This document shows positions 23,950-30,684 of a stretch of DNA of 64,000 nt, piece after piece; the stretch's first letter is position 1, and the number at the start of each line of letters is the position of its first letter. Made by a program: the position numbers and the translations under genes. Below the pieces are notes generated by a model. It saw nothing but the letters and a program-made list of their open reading frames with translations. It was not told where the DNA came from and did no database searches. Source of the DNA: Chloroflexota bacterium. Lineage in GTDB: Bacteria > Chloroflexota > Anaerolineae > UBA7937 > B3-Chlor. The stretch spans positions 1 to 64,000 of the forward strand of contig JAUWLF010000006.1 of the NCBI GenBank assembly GCA_030613785.1, read 5' to 3'.

Positions 23950-26166
23950 ATGCTCGAAGCAACCGAAGTGAAGAAAGCGATGTGCTTCTTCTGTAAGCCT
24001 CGCTGCATCGTCAACGTGCACGTGAGGGATGGACACCTGGTGAAGCTCGACCCGCCTGCGATGAAGATGTGTACGCGCTGGAAAACGGCGGGAGAATGGT
24101 TCTACCACCCTGATCGGCTCAAGTTCCCCATGAAAAGGGCCGGAGAGAAGGGCGAGGGCAAGTGGGAGCAGATCTCCTGGGACCAGGCCCTGGACGAGAT
24201 CGCGGCCAAGCTCCAGCAGATCAAAGACAACAACGGTGCTGAGGCCGTGGGCGTGACTGGGGGCACCAGCCGCACGTACGAGGAGCTGAATTCCAGGTTT
24301 CTGAACCTCTTTGGGAGCCCCAATCAGACCAACCAGGGGTACATCTGTCATGGCAACTCGGCAGTGGTGGCCACCATGACCTATGGCTGGTGGCCCTACT
24401 GGATGTCCACTGAAAAACTGGACAAGACGAAATGTGTGATGCTGATAGGCCGTGAGCCGAAACCGAGCCATCAAACTGTGTGGCAAGGCATCGTGAAGGC
24501 CAAGCAAAGAGGCGCCAAATTGATCGTCGTCGATCCCAGACGCGAATCCGCGGCGTCCGCAGCCAACATCTGGCTCCAGTTGAGGCCCGGCACCGACGCC
24601 GCCCTACTGCTGTCCATGATGCAGGTCATCATCGAAGAGGAGCTGTATGACAAGGAGTTTGTCCAGAACTGGTGCCATGGCTTCGACGAGCTAGCAGAAC
24701 GGGTCAGGGAGTACCCGCCGGAGAAGGCAGAAGAGATCACCTGGGTTCCTAGCGACCAGATCAGGGCGGCGGCCAGGATGTTCGCCACGAACCTGCCCTC
24801 CTGCGCCATCGAGGGCATGGGTGTGGCGCACCAGCCCAACACGCTACAGGCCCTGCACGCCAAGCATCTCCTCTCGGCCATTGTGGGCAATGTTGACGTG
24901 GAAGGTGGTGAGGAACTCCTCGGCCCGGCTCCCTTCATCACCGAGCACGAGATAGAGATGCCGGAGGCCCTCCCGGTGGAGCAAAGGCCCAAGATGCTAG
25001 GCGCGGACAGGTACAAGCTCTATACCTGGCCTGGGTATGAGATGATTCAGACGAATGTGGAGCGCGTCTGGGGGAAGCGGTGCGACATGTACGGCTATAC
25101 CTGCCTGGCCAGCTCTCCCGCTCTGTATCGAGCCATAGCCTACGGAACGCCCTACCCTGTCAAGGGGCTGATCACCCTATCCAGCAACCCCATGATCACC
25201 GTAGGGAACGTGAAGCTGGTCTACGAGGCCTTGAAGAAGTTGGATCTGTACGTCGTCGTGGACTACTTTCCCACCCCCAGCGCAGCGCTGGCGGACTACG
25301 TGCTTCCGGCTGCCTCGTGGCTGGAGAGGGACTTCCTCTTCAACTACCACAATACGACGCCAGTGATGAAGGCGGGCGAGGCAGCACTGCCCGCCGTGAT
25401 GCCTGGCGAATACGACCGTCGGACCGATTTCGACTTCTGGCGTGGCCTGGGAATCAGGCTGGGACAGGAGGAGCACTGGGCCTGGGAGACGGCAGAGGAA
25501 TACTACGACTACAGGCTCGAGCCTCTGGGGTTCACCTTCAGAGACCTGGTGGAGATGGGCGGCTGGGCGCCTGAAGAGTACAAATCCAGGAAGTACCTGG
25601 AGACGGGCTTCGGTACGCCCACGGGCAAAGTTGAGCTGTACTCCACAGTCCTGGAGGAACTGGGCTATGATCCTCTCCCCCGGTACATAGAGCCGCCCGA
25701 AAGCCCCATCAGCACACCGGAGATCGCCGAGGAGTACCCTTTGATCCTCATCACTGGCGGGAGGTTCCTGCCCTTCTTCCACTCGGAGCTGCGTCAAATA
25801 GACACATTACGCAAGCGACATCCCTACCCTATCACCCAGATACACCCTGATACCGCCAAGAATCTGGGCATCGAAGAAGGCGACTGGGTGTGGATTGAAT
25901 CCCCCAGAGGGCGGGTGATGCAGAAGTGCAAGTACTTCGAGGGCATTGACCCCCGGGTCGTTCACGCACAGCATGGCTGGTGGTATCCGGAGTTGCCTGG
26001 TGAAGAGCCCTGGCTGCACGGCGCATGGATCTCCAACATCAACGTACTGACCTACGATGACTTGGATCTGTGCGACGCGGCCCTGGGCTGCTGGCCTCTG
26101 AAGACGTTGCAGTGCAAGGTCTACAAGGTCAAGACGTACGGCCCATCCAGTCCGCCGGTGCTCTGA
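23950..26166 (+). CDS. Molybdopterin (Mo/W) oxidoreductase of the DMSO reductase family
   Basis: The 738-residue catalytic subunit has a [4Fe-4S] motif C12-x2-C15-x3-C19-x21-C41, then GVTGGTSRTYEELNSRF, and GYICHGNSA in which Cys133 is the likely metal ligand. Later segments that bind the two pterins include VVDPRRESAASAA, the WLQLRPGTDAALL block, LITLSSNPM and the C-terminal domain with TGGRFLPFFHSELRQ and INVLTYDDLDLCDAALG. No twin-arginine signal is present, so it should be cytoplasmic. No iron-sulfur or membrane partner is encoded nearby. It recalls stand-alone members such as acetylene hydratase, but the residue after the second cluster Cys is Lys and not the Asp needed for hydration. 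Substrate unknown. Confidence 0.88.
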   Translation: MLEATEVKKAMCFFCKPRCIVNVHVRDGHLVKLDPPAMKMCTRWKTAGEWFYHPDRLKFPMKRAGEKGEGKWEQISWDQALDEIAAKLQQIKDNNGAEAVGVTGGTSRTYEELNSRFLNLFGSPNQTNQGYICHGNSAVVATMTYGWWPYWMSTEKLDKTKCVMLIGREPKPSHQTVWQGIVKAKQRGAKLIVVDPRRESAASAANIWLQLRPGTDAALLLSMMQVIIEEELYDKEFVQNWCHGFDELAERVREYPPEKAEEITWVPSDQIRAAARMFATNLPSCAIEGMGVAHQPNTLQALHAKHLLSAIVGNVDVEGGEELLGPAPFITEHEIEMPEALPVEQRPKMLGADRYKLYTWPGYEMIQTNVERVWGKRCDMYGYTCLASSPALYRAIAYGTPYPVKGLITLSSNPMITVGNVKLVYEALKKLDLYVVVDYFPTPSAALADYVLPAASWLERDFLFNYHNTTPVMKAGEAALPAVMPGEYDRRTDFDFWRGLGIRLGQEEHWAWETAEEYYDYRLEPLGFTFRDLVEMGGWAPEEYKSRKYLETGFGTPTGKVELYSTVLEELGYDPLPRYIEPPESPISTPEIAEEYPLILITGGRFLPFFHSELRQIDTLRKRHPYPITQIHPDTAKNLGIEEGDWVWIESPRGRVMQKCKYFEGIDPRVVHAQHGWWYPELPGEEPWLHGAWISNINVLTYDDLDLCDAALGCWPLKTLQCKVYKVKTYGPSSPPVL

Positions 26167-26196
26167 CGTAGCGTTCACCGAGGCCATGCAACGCGC

Positions 26197-26229
26197 AAGC
26201 CCTCCCGGTGTCGGAATGCGGGAGGGCTT
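26197..26229 (+). terminator. Hairpin terminator after the molybdopterin gene
   Basis: An 11-base-pair perfect stem (26197-26207 with 26219-26229) surrounds an 11-base loop. It is followed by gattcttgctt, a weak T tract. An open frame that starts at 26186 runs through the hairpin, which argues that the translated gene begins further on, at 26303. A TATATTAT stretch at 26251-26258 may be the -10 of a new promoter. Confidence 0.65.
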
Positions 26230-26302
26230 GATTCTTGCTTGTGGATGCGATATATTATGGCGGTGCTTAGGATTACCGGGTCAACCTGGAGGACATCGCA
26301 CT

Positions 26303-28156
26303 GTGGAGACAGTGTCCTGGCGAGAACGGTGCGCAGACAAAGTCAAGCCCGCCAGACAGGCTCTGAGAGTTATCAAGCGCGGAGACAGCGTTTTCATCGG
26401 TTCCGGCGCTGCTGAGCCTCAGCTCCTGGTCAGGGAGCTGGCCAGGATGTCCATGGAGTTCGCCGACACCGAGATCGTGCACCTGTGGACGCTGGGGGTC
26501 GTTCCCTACACTCAGCCCAAATTCAAATACCAGTTTCGACACAACGCCTTCTTCGTCGGCGACAATGTGAAAGACGCCGTGGCCGAGGGCCGAGCCGACT
26601 ATACGCCCATCTTCCTCTCAGAGATACCCCACTTGTTCATGTCGGGGCGCATGCACATAGATGTGGCCCTCGTTCAAGTGACCCCGCCTAACATACACGG
26701 CTTTTGCAGCTATGGTGTCTCCGTGGACATCGTCAAGCCCGCCGCTGAGAGCGCGGACTACGTCGTTGCCGAGGTGAACCCCCAGATGCCGTGGACCCTG
26801 GGCGACAGCTTCATCCACGTCAACAGCATAGACGCTCTGGTGGAGAATGACACGTCCATCCTCGAACTCCGCTACCCCGAAGCCGACGAGATAGCCCGCA
26901 GGATAGGACAGAACATCGCCAGGCTGATTGATGACGGCGCCACCCTGCAAATGGGGATCGGGACCATCCCCGATTCCATGCTCGCCGCTCTGGGCGACAA
27001 GAGGGACCTGGGGATTCATACCGAGATGCTCTCCGACGGTGTGATAGACCTGGTGGAGGCAGGCGTGATCACCAATGCTAGAAAGACCCTCCATCGAGGG
27101 AAGATCATCGCCAGCTTCGTCATGGGCACCAAACGGCTGTATGACTGGGTGGATCACAACCCCTTCATCGAGTTCCATCCCTCCCACTACGTCAACGATC
27201 CCCTGGTCGTCAGTCAGAATGACAAGATGGTGGCCATCAACTCGGCGCTGGAGATCGATCTCACGGGACAGGTGTGCTCCGACTCCATAGGATACCTCTT
27301 CTACAGCGGCATAGGTGGTCAGGTGGACATGATTCGCGGGGCTGCCAGGTCTAAGGGCGGAAAGCCGATCATCGCCCTGCCTTCCACCGCAAAGGAAGGG
27401 ACCACGTCGAGGATCGTGTCCCACCTCTCCGAGGGTGCGGGCGTGGTGACCACCAGGGGCGACGTCCACTATGTGGTTACTGAGTATGGGATCGCGTATC
27501 TGCACGGCAAGAACATCAGAGAGCGGGCCCTCGCTTTGATCAATATCGCCCATCCCGACTTCAGGAAGCAGCTTCTAGAGGAGGCGAAAGTTCGCAGGTA
27601 TGCCTTCATAGATCAGTTGCCACCCCTGGGAGTGTATCCCGCCGAGTTGGAGAAGAGGGTGACCCTGCTTGACGGTACGAAGGTGCTGCTGAGACCCATC
27701 AAGCCCACGGACGAGCGATTGGAACAGGAGTTGTTCTACTCTCTATCGGACCAGAGCATCTATCTCCGCTTTTTCAGTTCCTTGGGCGCCATGCCCCACG
27801 AAAGGGTTCAGTATTACACGACCATTGATTATGACGAGCAGATGGCCATCGTGGCCGTCGTGGAGAAGAACGGCGATGACGAGATGGTTGCTGTGGCGAG
27901 ATACATACGGGAAAAGGACTCGGATCTGGCCGAACTCGCTCTTCTCGTCCGCGACGATTGGCAAGGGAAGGGACTGGGAACGATCCTTCACGAGTACCTG
28001 GCGCAGATAGCGCAGAGTCGCAAGGTTGGAGGGTTCAAAGCCGAGATTCTGGAGCAGAACAGGCGGGCTTTGCACGTCTTCACCAAGATGGCTGGAAAGG
28101 TGAAAGTTGACTTTGAGGAAGGTGTGTACGTGGTTACCGACAGGTTCGAGAAGTGA
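26303..28156 (+). CDS. Acetyl-CoA hydrolase/CoA-transferase fused to a GNAT acetyltransferase
   Basis: Start chosen at GTG 26303, because GGAGGA lies nine bases upstream and the preceding in-frame codons cross a terminator hairpin. The product has 617 residues. Residues 1 to about 430 are a family-1 CoA-transferase of the 4-hydroxybutyrate/acetate type (GSGAAEPQLLVREL, QMGIGTIPDSMLAAL, the HTEMLSDGVIDLVE segment with the likely catalytic Glu, and SKGGKPIIALPST). Residues about 450-617 are a GNAT domain of the Pat type (LRPIKPTDE, YLRFFSSLG, VRDDWQGKGLGT as acetyl-CoA loop). This fusion is known, and the GNAT half may acetylate lysine in CoA-metabolising enzymes. The stop overlaps the next start, coupling it to UPF0261 copy 2. 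Confidence 0.87.
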   Translation: METVSWRERCADKVKPARQALRVIKRGDSVFIGSGAAEPQLLVRELARMSMEFADTEIVHLWTLGVVPYTQPKFKYQFRHNAFFVGDNVKDAVAEGRADYTPIFLSEIPHLFMSGRMHIDVALVQVTPPNIHGFCSYGVSVDIVKPAAESADYVVAEVNPQMPWTLGDSFIHVNSIDALVENDTSILELRYPEADEIARRIGQNIARLIDDGATLQMGIGTIPDSMLAALGDKRDLGIHTEMLSDGVIDLVEAGVITNARKTLHRGKIIASFVMGTKRLYDWVDHNPFIEFHPSHYVNDPLVVSQNDKMVAINSALEIDLTGQVCSDSIGYLFYSGIGGQVDMIRGAARSKGGKPIIALPSTAKEGTTSRIVSHLSEGAGVVTTRGDVHYVVTEYGIAYLHGKNIRERALALINIAHPDFRKQLLEEAKVRRYAFIDQLPPLGVYPAELEKRVTLLDGTKVLLRPIKPTDERLEQELFYSLSDQSIYLRFFSSLGAMPHERVQYYTTIDYDEQMAIVAVVEKNGDDEMVAVARYIREKDSDLAELALLVRDDWQGKGLGTILHEYLAQIAQSRKVGGFKAEILEQNRRALHVFTKMAGKVKVDFEEGVYVVTDRFEK

Positions 28157-29403
28157 TGACCAAGACGGTCGTGATCCTCGCCACCTTGGATACCAAGAGT
28201 CAGGAGGTCCGGTACCTCAAGGAGCGGATCGAAGAGGGCGGTGCTGAGACCTTTGTTGTGGATGCTGGCGTACTCGGCCAGCCTTGCTTCACGCCGGACA
28301 TCGCCAGCGAAGAAACAGCTCGACTGGGGGGCTCCAGCCTCGAGGAACTGCGGGCCTCCAGGGACGAAGGCGAAGCCATGGGCGTGATGAGCAGAGGGGC
28401 AGCTGGAGCCGTCCAGGAACTATGCCGACAGGGTAAGTTGGACGGGATAATCAGCCTGGGAGGATCCATGGGCACCTCTCTGGGAACTCAGGTCATGCGC
28501 ACCTTGCCCTTCGGCGTGCCCAAACTCATGATCTCCACCATGGCCTCTCGCGACATTAGCCCCTGGATTGGTCACAAAGACATCGTCGTTTTCCCGTCGG
28601 TGACCGATCTATGCGGCCTCAACCGGATGACCAAGCGGACACTGGGCGGTGCAGCGGCAGCCATAGTGGGCATGGTCAACTCGCATGTCGACGATTTGGT
28701 GATGCACGAGCCAGTCATCGGCGTGGGCGCACTGGGAGCGACTGAAGGCTGCGTCAAAGGTGCACGGCCCATGCTAGAAAGCATGGGGTACGAAGTCATC
28801 GTGTTTCATACCGTGGGTTCTGGAGGTAGAGCGCTGGAAGAGCTGATACTGCAGGGTGTAACCAAGGCAGTCTTAGAAACGTCGGTCCAGGAACTGTTCG
28901 GTCACATTTTCAACACTCCCTATGACGCTGGCCCGGACAGGTTTGAGAATGCAGGCCAAGCAGGAATTCCTCAGGTCGTGCTTCCCGGCAACGCCGATTT
29001 CATCGCCTGGGGCCCGCCAGAGACGCTTCCGCAGCAGCACAAGGGGAGGCATATCCACATGCACAACCCCAGCATTTGCCTGGTAAGAACCAACGCTACA
29101 GAGATGCGACTCCTCGGCGAGACGCTGGCCGCGAAGCTCAACAAGGGACATGGTCCGGCAGCGGTGGTGATTCCCACTGGGGGCTTCTCCGAGTACAGCA
29201 GAGAAGGTATGTTCTTTCACGACCCAGAGACAGATCGGGCTTTCGGTGAAGCCCTCCGCGAGGTTCTCAAGCCAGATGTAGAGGTGATCGAGGTCGCCTC
29301 CAACATCAATGATCCACCCTGCTCCCAAGCTGTGGTGCAGGCCCTGGGGCGCCTGGGAGTGGAACCACGTGATCCTTTGAACCCGGGTGTGCAGCCTAAG
29401 TGA
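28156..29403 (+). CDS. Tm-1-like ATP-binding protein (UPF0261), copy 2
   Basis: The ATG at 28156 overlaps the stop of the CoA-transferase gene (TGATG). A GTG one codon earlier is also possible. The 415-residue product begins TKTVVILATLDTKSQEV and has VDAGVLGQP, the GGSMGTSLGTQVMRTLPFG loop, GHKDIVVFPSVTDLCGLN and the second-half start HEPVIGVGALGATEG. It is closest in pattern to copy 3 but has lost the IAMMHSV motif seen in copies 1 and 3, replaced by IVVFPSV. Unknown reaction. Coupling to a CoA-transferase suggests action on the same small molecule, which is inference. Confidence 0.83.
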   Translation: MTKTVVILATLDTKSQEVRYLKERIEEGGAETFVVDAGVLGQPCFTPDIASEETARLGGSSLEELRASRDEGEAMGVMSRGAAGAVQELCRQGKLDGIISLGGSMGTSLGTQVMRTLPFGVPKLMISTMASRDISPWIGHKDIVVFPSVTDLCGLNRMTKRTLGGAAAAIVGMVNSHVDDLVMHEPVIGVGALGATEGCVKGARPMLESMGYEVIVFHTVGSGGRALEELILQGVTKAVLETSVQELFGHIFNTPYDAGPDRFENAGQAGIPQVVLPGNADFIAWGPPETLPQQHKGRHIHMHNPSICLVRTNATEMRLLGETLAAKLNKGHGPAAVVIPTGGFSEYSREGMFFHDPETDRAFGEALREVLKPDVEVIEVASNINDPPCSQAVVQALGRLGVEPRDPLNPGVQPK

Positions 29404-29414
29404 CGGACAGACAC

Positions 29415-30650
29415 ATGCCCAAGACGATAATGGTCATCGGAACGCTAGACACGAAGGGCGAGGAGGTGGAATACCTCAGGACCCGGATAGAAAGTAGGGG
29501 CCACCAAACCATAGTGGTGGATGTTGGCGTTCTGGACGAGCCTTTGACGCGAGCGGACATCACGCGAGAGGAGATCGCCGAAGCGGGTGGGGCCACGATT
29601 GACGAGCTGATCGCCTGGCGGGACCGGAGGAGAGCCGTGCAGGTGATGCTACGAGGGGCTAGTGAGATAGCCCGCGACCTATGTGAAAGGGGCAGACTGG
29701 CAGGAGCCGTGGCCCTGGGCGGCGGCACCGGTACGCACATCGGCACTGGCGTCCTGAGGACGCTGCCCCTGGGTGCTCCCAAGCTCATGATCTCCACGGT
29801 TGCCTCAAGGGACATGAGTGAGGAAATCGGCACCAAAGACATCACCATGATGCACTCAGTAGTCGACATGGTCGGTCTCAACACGGTCAGTGAGATGATC
29901 TTGGACAACGCCGCCGGAGCGATAGTCGGCATGGTGAAAGGTGACGTCACTCTCGAGACCAGCAGGCCGTTGATCGGCGTGACGTCCTTTGGCTTCTGCA
30001 CCGCGGGGGCTATGCACGTGCGCTCTTTCCTGGAAAAGCACGGATACGAGATGGTCGCCTTCCACGCCAATGGCATCGGAGGCATGGCCATGGAAGACTT
30101 GGTGGAACAGGGCCTGCTGTCTGGGGTCCTTGACTTTGCCACGCACGAGTTCGCCGATCATCTGTATGAAGGCTACTGTGGAAACATCGGCCCAGGCAGA
30201 CTCGAAGCCGCGGGCAAGGTGGGAATACCGCAGGTGGTTGTCCCCGGGGGTCTGGACTGCATAGTCCTGGAATTCGACTCCCCCGAGACTATTCCCCCGA
30301 AGTTCAAGGGCCGCAAGATCTTCTGGTATGACTTCCGCTCAGGGGTCAGGACCAGTGCTGAGGAGTTGACGATCCTGGCCGGGACCATCGCGGGGAAGCT
30401 CAACAAAGCCCGAGGGCCAGTGAGAGTCGTCATCCCTACCAAGGGTTGGTCTGAGGCCGACGGCGAGGACGGACCTCTCTATGAGCCCGAAACGAATCGG
30501 GTGTTTGTGACCGAACTGCAAGGACTACTGAGGCCTGGCATCCCCGTGCAGCTCGTGGATGCTCACATCAACGAGCCAGCCTTCGCCGAGGCGGCAGTGT
30601 CAGCCTTGCACGAACTCATGCTACTGGAGAAGCCACCAGCGAGACCATGA
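29415..30650 (+). CDS. Tm-1-like ATP-binding protein (UPF0261), copy 3
   Basis: ATG 29415 matches the family start (PKTIMVIGTLDTKGEEVEYL). A GTG at 29400, overlapping the previous stop, would add five residues and is possible. The product has 411 residues. GGGTGTHIGTGVLRTLPLGAPKLMIST, GTKDITMMHSVVDMVGLN and RPLIGVTSFGFCTAGA correspond to the family blocks. It is the last gene of the cluster: 34 bases downstream a Lon-type protease of unrelated function begins. Three copies of this family in one locus is unusual and is treated as a separate observation. Confidence 0.83.
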   Translation: MPKTIMVIGTLDTKGEEVEYLRTRIESRGHQTIVVDVGVLDEPLTRADITREEIAEAGGATIDELIAWRDRRRAVQVMLRGASEIARDLCERGRLAGAVALGGGTGTHIGTGVLRTLPLGAPKLMISTVASRDMSEEIGTKDITMMHSVVDMVGLNTVSEMILDNAAGAIVGMVKGDVTLETSRPLIGVTSFGFCTAGAMHVRSFLEKHGYEMVAFHANGIGGMAMEDLVEQGLLSGVLDFATHEFADHLYEGYCGNIGPGRLEAAGKVGIPQVVVPGGLDCIVLEFDSPETIPPKFKGRKIFWYDFRSGVRTSAEELTILAGTIAGKLNKARGPVRVVIPTKGWSEADGEDGPLYEPETNRVFVTELQGLLRPGIPVQLVDAHINEPAFAEAAVSALHELMLLEKPPARP

Positions 30651-30684
30651 GCGTATCCATGGTGTGAAAGGAGACACTCAAGCG

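Noticed and set aside
23950-26166. Acetylene hydratase identity for the molybdopterin enzyme
   Set aside because: The active-site Asp that follows the second cluster Cys in acetylene hydratase is Lys here, so only family membership is claimed.
26186-26302. N-terminal extension of the CoA-transferase from ATG 26186
   Set aside because: The frame crosses a perfect 11-pair terminator hairpin, the encoded residues look unlike protein, and a better ribosome site serves GTG 26303.
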